DNA of 64,000 bases from contig OX459100.1 in assembly GCA_949775045.1 (NCBI GenBank), positions 1,708,501 through 1,772,500 on the forward strand, read 5' to 3'. Shown here one piece after another: positions 12,344 to 24,199 of this stretch (position 1 is its first letter; the number at the start of each line of letters is the position of its first letter). Source of the stretch: Metridium senile. Its lineage: Eukaryota; Cnidaria; Anthozoa; Actiniaria; Metridiidae. The notes beneath the pieces are model-generated. The model saw only the letters and a list, made by a program, of their open reading frames with translations, did not search any database and had not been told where the DNA came from. A program made the position numbers and the translations under genes.

Positions 12344-13030
12344 ATTGCAAGTTTTTACAAATTCGATGGAGTTTAATTGTTTTTGAAGTTTTGGAACCGG
12401 AATAGCAGCTTAGCCCCTGAAGGTCACTATAATTTGGTTTGTTAAATCCCTTTGTGTTGTGTAAAATTGTTACCAGAACACCAACAATGTACCAATCAAA
12501 TTACTGGAACGTCTAACGGCCAACTTTTGTGCAACATAATTGGCTAGGTTTCTGTGACGTCATGTTGTTCTTAAGTGTGATTGGTTGACCTGCCAGAGCA
12601 CATATTTTGACTAGAATGAGTAAACAATGGCAATATTTCAAGTTTTTCAGTTTAATTATTAAAAAGAACATTTTAAGGTTCTCAAATTGATTTGTTTAGT
12701 CAAGGGTACCGCTGATATTTAAAATATTGATGAAAAGCTTTTTGGAAGTGTCGGTTTCAACAAGTTAAAAATGTTATTTTAACACTCTGAAAAATTCAAT
12801 CAACTTGATTCAAAACAACCGTTTTTTGATTGAGTTACATGTATTTCTAAATTGAAAAACAAGAAAATAAAACAAATAAAATCATATATATAAATGTACT
12901 GAAATAAACAAATACATTAACCTACACTTTATCGATTCACCAATTCTTAATCATCGTATATTTTTTATACATTATTTCCTGACATACAACACCACAGCCT
13001 CTAACTTCATTAGTTTCGCTATTTCTATTA
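12344..13030. other. Upstream region of gene D, paralogous to the upstream of gene C
   Basis: About 12345-12620 aligns by eye with about 540-790, including ACCAATCAAATTACT and GACGTCAT words. This is probably promoter and 5' flank. No further exon is seen. Confidence 0.5.
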
Positions 13031-13455
13031 TTTTCTTAGAAACATTGACACAGTCCACGCTAGTTTAATTGCTAGTTATCGCACATTTTACTCCAGTTGT
13101 TTCCTAAGAAACATTGACGCATGCAGCCTGCACTAGAGCGAAAATACTAAAACCATGAAATAGAAACAAGATAGCTATATCACATTATTACTCCAATTAT
13201 TTCCTTACTGACAGTTAGGAACATCGACGCAGCCATATTAGCTTAACAGCTAGTTATCGTGCCTGTTAAGACTACTGTTTCCTTTAAGTTGAACTCATAG
13301 TGCAAATAAAATTTTGATCCTATTTACTCGGCTGTTTAGGTATTTTACTGATAACAAAGTGACCTGTAGTCAAAACAAAGGATTACATTTTTAAATTAAA
13401 GTTACCCGTTCACAGCACGTGTTCATTAAATGCAATGGCTTTTCAAACAATAGTG
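13030..13455 (-). repeat. Degenerate inverted copies of the 70-bp satellite
   Basis: Three diverged units contain, on the minus strand, CTAGC, then GTGGACTG and CGTCAATGTTTCT. They are followed by DNA related to 1590-1880. One more isolated unit lies at about 13730-13790. Confidence 0.7.
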
Positions 13456-13494
13456 ATATATTAAGGGACGGACTATTTGATTTTTGATGGGGTG

Positions 13495-13517
13495 GAGGGG
13501 GGGGGGGGGGGGGGGGG
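13495..13517 (+). repeat. Poly-G tract
   Basis: A run of about 23 G. It may be a slippage or assembly-sensitive site. Shorter G runs lie near 14470. Confidence 0.9.
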
Positions 13518-13789
13518 ATTCCCCCAAGAAATATCGAGCAAGGCCTTGACCCCTTACAAAAATCGAAATGACCAATAAAGGCAACAAAAATATTAAGGGT
13601 CTGTCAAAAAAATATCTTGCAAACTGTATGTCCGGAACTGATAAAATCGTGTAAACCGAAAATTGGGACCCCTCCCCATCAAAAATTAAATGGTCCGTCC
13701 CTAAGCAATAAAAAATCACTTTATCGTCCTAATAACTAGCAGTGAAACTAGCGTTGACTGCGTCAACAATTTAATTGAATAATAATGTA

Positions 13790-15343
13790 CGAATGTGTTT
13801 TACATATTTTTTACTATTGAAATAAATTGTTTTAAACTAGTACTTCAACACGCGTACGTTCAACATTCAATTCAATTTTTTAATGTTTAATTTGTTTTGA
13901 TCTGGCTGTCGTACTCCACTAAAAAATTCACTTTGTTAATAAATGGGTTTAAAAAGGGATATTTTAAAGAGCAAATGATCGGACAACTCAAGGTTATAAG
14001 CTTGTTCATTAGGAAGATATGTTATTGATACTCGTGGGTGATCAATAATCAATAACCTTTTAGTACATGTCCATTTACAGACAAGATTTCTTGAATCAAC
14101 CACCTTCACAATAAACAGGTTTACAAACACCTTTGACACTTCAATATCAAAATAAAGTATATGAAAATATCGTAAAACCTTTTTATTTCACTTGACATTA
14201 ACATTATCAAGATTACTAATTTTGCTTTGTTACATGCCGTTATAGCCGTGTGAAAAATGGACCGGCTCGCGATCGATCATTTTATATGGGCGATCCTTCA
14301 CCAAATTGAAACATCGTTTAGGATTGGTACCGTAAACCAAACGGCAATAACAGAGCTGTCGGTCAAAATGCAGCTTTCGATTAGTGAAGTCTAATTGCAT
14401 TTTATACATTTTAAATAAATAAATCAATAGAATATGATATTCTATTTTTTCTTACTCCAACAAAGGAATAGGGGGGGAGGGGGGGGGGAGGTGTTTTGTC
14501 GGTGCCCGATACTTGTTTGGGGACACAGATGTTGTATGTTGTAACTTTTTGTTTTCTATGAGTAAAAAATGTCTCGTGTTTCACATCGATCATCTCCAAG
14601 AAAACGTTCGTTTTTGTTTTGCAAGTGCCTTTATTTGTTTATGTTAAAAGTAAAAAAAAAATGTTTTAATTGTTTTTACTTGGTAATGAAATAGAACATG
14701 TCACGGTGTTTGACTCTTCTGAGTTAGCCGATATTACTAAATGCCACCAGCTATAAAGTATTGATAACAACAGTTTGAAAATGACGATATTCGGCCCGGG
14801 CTTAGAGTTTAAAACAAGTAAAATGTAAGAAAAACTATTTATTTTTATTAACGTTAGTATTGATATAAACTTATTTAAGAATAATTAAGGTGACAAATAC
14901 AGGAATATAAGACATTTTGGGTCTTTAGGTCATGTAAGCTTAAATTTACTGAAGAAAAGAAGAAGAAGAAGAAGAAAAGAAGAAAAAGCAAAAAAATACT
15001 TATTTCATAAAGTATGAATGTTGAACGGCGAATTGCAAAAGGCAAATGATTGCAATTATTATACAACAAAACTCAAAGGTTCAAAGTTTTTATTTTCACA
15101 AATTTTGAATAAATATTACATAAATAATAATGGAAATTTTTATGGTGGAAGAGAGCAGAAATACAACCCAAAGAGCTAATGAAAGGCTTCTGCACCCTAG
15201 AACTGATTAAAATGTGCAATAATGTTTTTTGTCTTTTTCGTTTTTTGTTCTGGATTAATAATTATAGTTTCATGCATAATAAGCTTTTCTTCACTCTGTC
15301 TGGAATGTACTTTAATTTGTTTAATGTTACCAAAGAGGTGTTT

Positions 15344-15379
<36 letters not shown>

Positions 15380-15910
15380 GGTCGACTGTGTTTGAGCTGT
15401 CGACTGCAATAAGTCTCAAAGCATTTTGGTCTTGGGCAGCACTACTAATCTAATTCTGTTAGAGGTGTTTACAATCAATATCAAATAGACAAAAAGCGTT
15501 TTTCTGAACGGTAAAAGAGAATGATCATGAACAAATAAACAATATTCATATGACCAAACAATTGTATCATTTCTATATAAAACAACATATTTTGTATGGT
15601 GTATAATTTACTAATATAACTTTATTTGCGATCAATAACACTTTGAAAATAGATAAATAGCCAATTGTGATAACAATTTTATTTCAAACGTGCCGTCCGT
15701 AAGATCAACGCTTTTTGTGTGCTGCAAGGGAATTAGAAAACCATCAGTCCATTATTTACGGTACTGCCAGATTAATAAGAAGTTAATCAGTATTGACCAT
15801 GACACTTTTCAATAAGGTGGTCGTAACCCCGGGGGGGGGGGGGGGGGGGGGGGTACTCCCTTTGTCCAAGTGGTAGGGGTGATCGGCGGAGATTTTGAAA
15901 ATGACCCCTA
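13790..15910. other. Intergenic; microsatellites only
   Basis: AT-rich, with a purine run near 14960, an (ATC)n run at 15342-15378 and a poly-G run at 15830-15852. The poly-G run is followed by TTTGTCCAAGTGGTAGGGG, an end shared with the MITE at 27339-27612. No coding exon was recognised. Confidence 0.5.
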
Positions 15911-15989
15911 ATATGAATATTTTATAAGGTGATAAATGAAGTCAAAACACCGTTACACCATCTACAGGTGTATAAGGTATACTGTTTAA

Positions 15990-16148
15990 CTACTAGTAGC
16001 TCATTGCTTGGATAAAGTGATGAATATTTTATGAGATGGTAAAAGAAGTCAGAACCACCGTTACACCATATACAGGTGTATAAGGTAGATCAGCTAACTA
16101 TCAGTTGGACGTTGACACTGAACGGGTTGCATCGGCTTTACTGAGTGG
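15990..16148 (+). promoter_or_regulatory. Promoter and probable non-coding 5' exon of gene B
   Basis: Contains TATAAGG near 16080, CTATCAGTTGGACGTTGAC and a GTAAGA donor, conserved with the segment upstream of gene A. The ATG exon begins near 18012 after TTCTAG, giving a ~1.9-kb 5' intron that holds the 95-bp array. Confidence 0.4.
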
Positions 16149-16205
16149 TAAGAACCTTGATTATAAAAGATTGAGTAAATAGGCAACTACGTTTTGTTGT
16201 TAAAT

Positions 16206-16895
16206 GGAAACTAGCGAGTAAACTAGTATGGGCTGCGTCGGTGTTTGATATAAACGATAGCTAATAGAATGAAATTTGTAACACCTTAAAAAATAGAAAT
16301 AGAAACTAGCGAGTAAACTAGTATAGGCGGCGTCGGTGTTTGATATAAGCGATAGCTAATAGAATGAAATTTGTAACACCGTAAAAAATAGAAATAGAAA
16401 CTAGCGAGTAAACTAGTATAGGCTGCGTCGGTGTTTGATATAAACGATAGCTAATAGAATGAAATTTGTAACACCGTAAAAAATAGAAATAGAAACTAGC
16501 GAGTAAACTAGTATAGGCGGCGTCGGTGTTTGATATAAACGATAGCTAATAGAATGAAATTTGTAACACCGTAAAAAATAGAAATAGAAACTAGCGAGTA
16601 AACTAGTATAGGCTGCGTCGGTGTTTGATATAAACGATAGCTAATAGAATGAAATTTGTAACACCGTAAAAAATAGAAATAGAAACTAGCGAGTAAACTA
16701 GTATAGGCTGCGTCGGTGTTTGATATAAACGATAGGTAATAGAATGAAATTTGTAACACCGTAAAACATGTTGACTTAACTTTACTGACGTTTCGAGCTT
16801 TAGCTTTACCCGTCCCATGAAGGGCTACAGCTCTAAACGTCAGTAAAGTGAATTTTTTTTACGGTGTTACAAATTTCATTATATTACCTACGTTT
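16206..16895. repeat. 95-bp satellite array (6 units) ending in an inverted hammerhead-like element
   Basis: Units start CTAGCGAGTAAACTAGTAT at 16211, 16306, 16401, 16496, 16591 and 16686, exactly 95 bp apart. The last unit runs into a GACGTTTCGAGCTTTAG segment (16770-16850) that is repeated head to head, forming a fold-back with the ACGGTGTTACAAATTTCAT module at 16860-16885. The first part of each unit is the core shared with the 53- and 70-bp satellites. Confidence 0.9.
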
Positions 16896-17195
16896 TGATT
16901 TTGATGTTATTAACACTATCCTCAAATATAGTGTATAATTTTACAGTTATATATTTGGAATGGATGACCGTAGTTTCATTCCATTGTTATGTCTTTCTTG
17001 ATTCTATTTTTAAACAGTTGATTTTCATTTATATTGTTTTATACTACTATATACTTACTAACGTACTTACTTACTTACTAACTTGCTTGCTTACGAAAAG
17101 AAATATATAGACATTCTCTTGTACTTGTACTTAACTTCCTTTCTTATCGTTACTTACTAGCTGGTTTGCTTGGTTAATTTTTTCTTCTTTCTTAT

Positions 17196-17318
<123 letters not shown>

Positions 17319-17534
17319 CTTTATTTAAAGAAGATTAACAAAACACTTACATATTAAAGCAGTTATTCGCAACTAAAAACAAACAAACGAAGTTTTTGCA
17401 AGTTATTTACTATAGCTTATTTACTTGTCTACTTATTTACTAACTAACTAATTTACTTACTTAATTGCTTGCTTACTTACTAACTAACTTACTTATTTAT
17501 TTAACTACCTACTTACTTACCCACTTACCTAAAA

Positions 17535-17690
17535 AAAACACTCCGACGAAGGGCTAAAGCTCGAAACGTCAGTAAAGTTAAGTCAACATTTTTTATGGTG
17601 TTACAAATTTCACTATATTACCTATCGTTTATATCAAACACCGACGCAGCCTATACTAGTTTACTCGCTAGTTTCCACTTTCCTAGTTAT
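17535..17690 (+). mobile_element. Single ~145-bp repeat with hammerhead-like core (copy 2)
   Basis: Runs from ACTCCGACGAAGGGC to CGCTAGTTTCCA. CCGACGA (17543-17549), a spacer A, a GGGC/GCTC stem with TAAA loop, and GAAAC (17563-17567) give the hammerhead order; the second core base is C instead of U, which may weaken cleavage. The remainder is the reverse complement of one 95-bp satellite unit. Confidence 0.7.
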
Positions 17691-18036
17691 TTATTTACTC
17701 ATTTACTTGCTTATTTTCTTCCTCGTTTACTCATTTCCTTGCTTACTTACTTATTTACGTACTTACTTATCTCCTTCCTTCCTTCTTTCCTTCCTTATCT
17801 ATAACTAAATCCAATCAAATATCAAACGGTTGTCTTTGATGTTTTGGAGGATTGCAGCTTCAAAGAAAATGCTCAAAGCAAACAAAAAGACCGAAACAGT
17901 ACAAAATAACATGCATGGCAAATCCACAACAAAGGCAACTAGGAAAACAAAACAACTATAAATGACCAAGTTAACTTATCTATTTTCCTATCAATTATAT
18001 TTTCATTCTAGCAGTGACGTGGTTGATACCTCCAAC

Positions 18037-20631
18037 ATGAAGGCTACTGTTTACTTCTTTATTCTTTGGTAAGTGGTATTTATTCGCTCAGCATTTGTCT
18101 CGCCTCTAATGTATTTTCTTACTATTGTTAATAGTGCGATTCTTTTGCCTGTGTGTTCGTACGCTGCCATTGAATACGATTACAGTCCTCAAAATAATAC
18201 TGATGTTTCTGGTAAGTCAATAGTTAGTATATATTGTTTTCACTCAGTTTGATCACGTGACGCGATTAAACTATTTTTTACGTATACTCCTTTCCATTGG
18301 TTTAAACAGAACCAAAATAAGTGTATCAGAAAGAGCAAGCAAAACTATGCTTACAAGTCAAAACGTATTTTCATTGTAAAGATATGAATGGTTCCTTTTG
18401 CTTGTTTGTAAGAATGTATGGAGCCGCCATATTGGTATCAATATGGCGGCCGATGAATTGAACAAGAAATGATGTTATAACCACATGGGTTTTTCTTCAG
18501 GTTACCGAAGAGAGCCATACACAGCTGCAATGCTAAGCGTTGGTAGAGTAATGGTATCAGTATGGAAAAGCATCCAGAAAGAAACATCCTTAAAAATTCA
18601 CATAAGAAACCTTATCAATGGAGACCTTAAGATCCCTCAATGGTACTCACTACATGGCCATGCCTCAGTACTACCCCCACCGGTCATCAAACAGGGAGAA
18701 GATATAACAGAAATACAGTTTGATAAGACAGCAGGTCAGTACCTTAGGGGCGAGGGGTGAGTACAGTTTGACAAGACACAAGGTAATTACTGTAGGGGGA
18801 GGGGTGAGTACAGTTTGAAAAGACAGAAGGTCAGTACCTTATAGGGATGAGGGGTGAGTACAGTTTAATAAAACAGCAGGTCAGTACCTTAGGGATGAGG
18901 GGTGAGTACAGTTTGACAAGACAGAAGGTCAGTACCTTAGTGGTGAGGGGTGAGTACAGTTTGAAAAGACAGAAGGTCAGTACCTTATAGGGATGAGGGG
19001 TGAGTACAGTTTGACAAGACAGAAGGTCAGTACCTTAGGGATGAGGGGTGAGTACAGTTTGAAAAGACAGAAGGTCAGTACCTTAGGGATGAGGGGTGAG
19101 TACAGTTTGATAAGACAGCAGGTCTGTACCTTAGGGGTGAGGGGTGAGTACAGTTTGACAAGACAGAAGGTCAGTACCTTAGGAGTGAGGGGTGAGTACA
19201 GTTAGACAAGACAGAAGGTCATTATACTATAGAGCGAGGGCTGAGTACAGTTTGACAAGACAGAAGGTAATTACTATAGAGGGAGGGGTGAGTACAGTTT
19301 GACAAGACAGAAAGTAATTACTATAGGGCGAGGGGTGAGTACAGTTTGACAAGACACAAGGTAATTACTGTAGGGGGAGGGGTGAGTACAGTTTGATAAG
19401 ACAGAAGGTTAGTACCTTAGTGGTGAGGGGTGAGTACAGTTTGAAAAGACAGAAGGTCAGTACCTTATAGGGATGAGGGGTGAGTACAGTTTGATAAAAC
19501 AGCAGGTCAGTACCTTAGGGATGAGGGGTGAGTACAGTTTGACAAGACAGAAGGTCAGTACCTTAGTGGTGAGGGGTGAGTACAGTTTGAAAAGACAGAA
19601 GGTAGTACCTTAAGGATGAGGGGTGAGTACAGTTTGACAAGACAACAGGTCAGTACCTTAGGGGTGAGGGGTGAGTACAGTTTGATAAGACAGAAGGTCA
19701 GCTTAGGGATGAGGGGTGAGTACAGTTTGACAAGACAGAAGGTCAGTACCTAAGGAGTGAGGGGTGAGTACAGTTAGACAAGACAGAAGGTAATTATACT
19801 ATAGAGGGAGGGCTGAGTACAGTTTGACAAGACAGAAGGTAATTACTATAGAGGGAGGGGTGAGTACAGTTTGACAAGACAGAAAGTAATTACTATAGGG
19901 GGAGGGTTGAGTACAGTTTGACAAGACAGAAGGTCAATACTATAGGGGAGGTGTGAGTACATTTCTGCCATGTTACAAGGTGATCAGTTCTCGAAGCGGG
20001 GTAAAGTTTGGTATTTTTTTATCTTTCTAAGTGTATCTATTTACAATACTTCAGTCCCCCTAAAAGCTACTCAAATACATATAAACATATTTTTACTCAG
20101 GCGTGTTATGGCTTGGTATTCTACTTTCCTATTTTCTGATTGGCTGTATTTTCTATGTTTTTGGATAAATAGATATGTTTATGTTTACAAACAGATGGTA
20201 ACCAAGGTACGGAGGGTGCTTTAGCGTATTCCATTGGACCAAGTAACGGCAGGAGTTTCATGATCATCATGTGGAGAGTGCCTCAGTTTGGTTACTTAGA
20301 AGATATCTCATTCAATTGTAAGGTTAGTCGTCTATACACATCACAGACAAATCAATAGAATGTAGGTATAGTAACAGATCATGATTTCACTTGATATCCA
20401 TCATCAGTCACAGTCGCCTCTTTTCAATAACTATTATAGATTGAGAGGAACGCAGTGGTTGACAAAGCTTATCTAAAAAGACTGAACGAAGATGCCACCT
20501 CGAGAAATAGTCTGAAGAAAGCTGAACTGTTTCACCAGTACTACAGTTCCAAGGATGGGCTGTTCACCATCCATGCTGCCATGGGAACACAAAGCGCTCT
20601 CACTCTCAAAGTCATTTTGACTAGTTTGTAA
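18037..20631 (+). CDS. Actinoporin-like secreted protein, gene B
   Basis: Five exons keep frame: 18037-18068, 18135-18211, 18501-18734, 20195-20322 and 20440-20631, predicting 220 residues. Exons 1, 3 and 4 have the same lengths as in gene A and are nearly identical in sequence; exon 2 is one codon longer and exon 5 one codon shorter. The leader is a signal peptide, and the conserved WYSLHGHASVLPPP and GTEGALAYSI segments are present. Intron 1 is 66 bp here against 2.2 kb in A. Intron 3 is 1.46 kb and consists mostly of a minisatellite derived from the exon 3 junction. The role is probably secretion as a membrane-active effector, inferred from resemblance to actinoporins. No disabling change is seen. 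Confidence 0.6.
18716..19965 (+). repeat. Minisatellite made of the exon 3 / intron 3 splice junction of gene B
   Basis: About 26 units of 46-49 bp. Each contains TACAGTTTGATAAGACAG-like sequence (the end of exon 3), then AGGTCAGTACCTT (its 5' splice site), then GAGGGGTGAG. The first unit is the real exon end. Gene A has only two such units (about 7370-7465), so the array expanded after duplication of the pair. Confidence 0.92.
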
Positions 20632-20806
20632 TTACCATAGCAACCATTTCTCTGTATTCACCAGAGAATTAGTATCACAATCAAAATATTAACATATCAT
20701 TAAAACCAACTAAAAATTATGTTGTTGTTTGATAGTAGATGAGTGTCAGTTACACAATCAAAAAAAATTAAAACCAGCTTAATCGTCATGTTGTCGTGCG
20801 ATCAGT

Positions 20807-21067
20807 TAGGCCTGCCCCTGGACCTTAAATCGCATTAAATCGCCTTAAATCGCCTTAAATCGCCTTAAACCGCACTAAACCGCCTTAAAACTTCACTTGA
20901 AGTTTGGCCATATTTTCTTAAATCGCCTTAAATCGCCTTAAACCGCACTAAAACGCCTTAAAACTTCACTCGAAGTTTGGCCATATTTTCTTAAATCGCA
21001 TTAAATCGCCTTAAAACGCTTTAAATCGCATTAAATTACGGCGATTTAAGGTCCAGGGGCAGGCCTA
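20807..21067. mobile_element. 261-bp MITE with 5-bp target duplication
   Basis: Inverted ends TAGGCCTGCCCCTGGACC, flanked by TCAGT at 20802-20806 and 21068-21072. The interior is made of TTAAATCGCC and TTAAACCGCA subrepeats and two copies of AACTTCACT-GAAGTTTGGCC. No coding capacity. Confidence 0.85.
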
Positions 21068-21069
21068 TC

Positions 21070-21375
21070 AGTTTGTGAAGAGTAGAGGAGTATCAGTGGT
21101 ACCATCAAAATATTAACATATCATTAAAACCAACTACAATATTATAACATCGTGTGACCAGTTTGTGAAGAGAAGAGTAGAGGAATATCAGTAACACCAT
21201 CAAAACATTAACATATTATTAATATTAACTAAAATGTTATAACATCGTGTGACCAGTTTGTGAAGAGTAGAGGAGTATCAGTGATACCATCAAAATATAA
21301 ACATGTTATTAATATACCAACTAAAATGTTATAACATCGTGTGACCAGTTTGTGAAGAGAATTAAGAGTAGAGGA
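21070..21375 (+). repeat. Short tandem array, ~95-bp units
   Basis: Three or four units contain AGTTTGTGAAGAGTAGAGGA, then CATCAAAATATTAACAT. The LINE fragment at 21380 is inserted at its right end. Related text begins before the MITE, near 20650-20760. Confidence 0.7.
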
Positions 21376-21379
21376 ATAA

Positions 21380-22031
21380 ATAACTAAATTATCTGAAATG
21401 GACCGATCACATATCCTTCATTGCTTCCAAAGCCAACCGCATGCTGGGGTTTATTAAACGTAATTGTACTAAAGATCTCAAGAGAGACTCTGTAAAGACC
21501 CTTTACACATCACTTGTAAGATCCCACCTGTGCTATGCATCCCAACTATGGGCTCCCCAATCTCCAACTCTAATGACCGAGATTGAGAACATCCAGCGAG
21601 GAGCCACTCACTTTATTTGTAAAGGATCCGGTCTTTCTTACAAGGAACATTTGGTTGAACTTAACTTGCTTCCCTTAAATTATTGGCTTGAATACTTAGA
21701 CATTGTCTTTTTCTTCGAGCGTAAATTAGGAATAATTGACTTAAATTGTAATGACCTGTTTCATTTTTGCAGTGGGCGTTCCCGCCGTGGAACCTCTGGA
21801 CTTTTTCTTAAAACTAAACTCGCGAAAACCTTCCTATATCGTGACTCATTTTGTATAAGAATAACAAATTTATGTAACGCTGTGCCAGCTGATATAAGAG
21901 CCGAAGAGAAACTGTTACCTTTTACTAAGAAGCTAAAATCTTTTTTCTTCATTCGGCTCTCTAATGATTTTGATCCTGACGACATCCGTTCATTTAGATT
22001 AGTTTGTGTAAAAAATGCTGACCTTTACTGA
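21380..22031 (+). pseudogene. 5'-truncated LINE (C-terminal part of reverse transcriptase ORF)
   Basis: An open frame starts within NYLKWTDHISFIASKANRML and runs 200 residues to a stop at 22031. The pattern (RMLGFIKRNC, then LVRSHLCYASQLWAP, then IENIQRGATHFI) is typical of the post-catalytic thumb and C-terminal region of CR1/Jockey-type non-LTR retrotransposons. The catalytic YADD region and the endonuclease are missing, so it is a dead 5'-truncated copy. The 3' end joins CTTTACTGACGTTTCGAGC, a piece also found in the hammerhead-like repeats, then an AAT run. Confidence 0.85.
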
Positions 22032-22039
22032 CGTTTCGA

Positions 22040-22475
22040 GCTTTAATAATAATAATAATAGTAAGTTCTTTTATAGCGCACTATACATATGTCTCAGCTC
22101 TAGCCCTTCATCCACCCATGATTCTTGTCCGTCACAGCTTTTATTGCTTCTAGGTGAATAAATCTATTGGAATACAGTAAACACCATGAAGCTGGTTTTT
22201 AATAACCTGTTAGCCTACACTAACTCGTTTACACTAGCAATTTTGTCGCTCAACAAGAGCGGCGATTTCAATGGCGATTTTATCGCAGCTTTGTCGCCAC
22301 AATTTCGAATACGCTCGAATTTAGGAGAAAGAATTGAAAGTCGCAGCAAATTGCACTAAATTTCGAGCATGTTCAAAAAGCTTTGTGGAGTAACGCTTGT
22401 AACGCCACCCACTTTACTTAACCATGCCAGTTCTAAAAAATTCAGGCAGTGAGGACAGAACGAGAAGATCTGGTT
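22040..22475. other. Intergenic, nothing recognised
   Basis: Starts with a short AAT run. No exon or clear mobile element. Confidence 0.4.
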
Positions 22476-22760
22476 AATCAACGGTGCAGACAAGTACAAG
22501 CACGAATAATGGCAGACGCTAGTAAACTTAGCATGACAAAAATGAACATATCAATGATGTACAATAATATAATCAACGGTGCAGACATGTACAAGCACGA
22601 ATAATGGCAGACGCTAGTAAACTTAGCATGACAAAATGAACAAATCAATGATGTATAATAATATAATCAACGGTGCAGACAAGTACAAGCACGAATAATG
22701 GCAGACGCTAGTAAACTTAGCATGATAAAAATGAACATATTAAGGATGTATAATTATATT
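22476..22760 (+). repeat. Three tandem ~95-bp units
   Basis: Units begin AATCAACGGTGCAGACA at 22476, 22571 and 22665. The sequence is unrelated to the 95-bp satellite at 16.2 kb. Confidence 0.9.
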
Positions 22761-22852
22761 ATTAGTTATATTTAAGTAGGAGTAGGATATTCAATTGGGA
22801 CGAAAGTGCTGTTTCCTCAGTTCTCTTGTCGCAAGTATATAGGAGTATATAG

Positions 22853-24197
22853 CAGTCCTGATGGTTATCAAATTTGATAACCACAACATTGCAGCAGCTA
22901 AAAGGGTTTGACTTCATCATTCCGGTGTTGCACTAATTCCGCTGTAAGATTTTATTTCTGGAGTTTTTATTGTATTTCCAAAATGTTTTTGCGAGATTAT
23001 TTTATGCTACGTGGAAGAGAATTATCTTAAGTACAGTTTCAGCATGTTTCCGTAGTGTTAGAGCAAAATGATGGTAAACGGTGAGTACATTTCATAACTA
23101 CACTGGTACTTCAAAGCTCCAATTCAAACCTCGGTTTCCCAAATACTTGTTTTGCTTTCTCGTCGTATGATTTTTTTGGTTCCACGAAAAAAATATAGGG
23201 GTATTCAGGAGATATTCCTCTGTCATTGTGTGAAATCTCAACATGGGCCGGTCTATAGAACGCTGGGCCGTTTTGATTTTGTGTATGAGTATGTCTATTC
23301 CAGCTCATCACCCCATCATTAGTCATACTGTTTACATTCAAGAAATGTTGCTCGATTGCTCGATAAATAAACTGTACTTTTTGTAAATCGGTTAAGACGA
23401 AGGACATTTTATGTTGGTTATAAGATGATATTTGGTATTGCATTATATTTAAAGGGTTTTTTTTAAACAAGAGTCAAGAATTGTTGATAATTTAGACGGC
23501 TTCAAGGGCCTTCAAGCTGTACAAACATATGATACGAATTCTTATTATTACTTTTATTTTTTTCTTCTGTATTAACCGCCAGTATTTCTACTTCTCTTTC
23601 AGAAAGCTGGCAGTTTGCATGTGTCTAAGGCCTTTGTAGAATCGGACACGAATATGTTTTAAATTGAATACAAAATGATATAAATCTTACGAAGGTCAAT
23701 ACTCGCAGTCAAAGGTTTTCATATTTTCCCGGTATTTCCCATGGCTTAAGCTATTCTCTTGTATGAAGAAAAATATAATTAATATATAATCCAAATAGAA
23801 CTATAAAAGTGTTTATGATCTTTATGCAAAATAGAAGAGTTATGTTTGAGTTTAGAAAAAAGTTTTTGCTCCCGGCGTTTGCTGTAACTAACGACATGCC
23901 GGTACTCATTTTAGCCTCACAATGTCATTACATGCTAAGATGACCAATAGGTATTTATGGAAATTTGAAAGATTTGATGTAAGAATACTTCAATTATGAA
24001 ATAAATACCATCTTTTCATGAAGAATATAATAATACTTCTGCCTTCGTAACCAGAGTACCACCTCGATTCTTTGTTGTTGTTCACTTAGATGTGACGTCA
24101 CCTACTAAAACCGAGTTCTGATTGGTTGATCTACTGTTTGGTTTCTCAAATATCATAACAAATCAGGGTTATCAAATTTGATAACCATCAAGGACTG
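22853..24197 (-). mobile_element. 1.35-kb DNA transposon, copy 1, with 5-bp TSD
   Basis: Ends are inverted repeats of about 30 bp beginning CAGTCCTGATGGTTATC; each contains a self-complementary GGTTATC-AAATTT-GATAACC. It is flanked by TATAG (22848-22852 and 24198-24202). Copy 2 lies at 57547-58834 in the opposite orientation, flanked by TTGAG. The ends and 5-bp duplications recall some hAT-like lineages (most hATs duplicate 8 bp), but no transposase domain can be identified. Confidence 0.85.
23117..23434 (-). pseudogene. Conserved ORF fragment inside the 1.35-kb transposon
   Basis: About 105 codons are open in copy 1. The C-terminal part (SWNRHTHTQNQ, then FYRPAHVEISHNDR, then PYIFFVEPKKS) is kept almost unchanged in copy 2 at 58378-58578, where the upstream half has stops. 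Retention in both copies suggests a once-coding segment of the element, perhaps a captured or transposon protein. I do not recognise the family. Confidence 0.4.
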
Positions 24198-24199
24198 TA

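Noticed and set aside
18993..19205. Repeating RGEYSLTRQKVSTLG frame
   Set aside because: Comes from the splice-junction minisatellite; not an independent gene.
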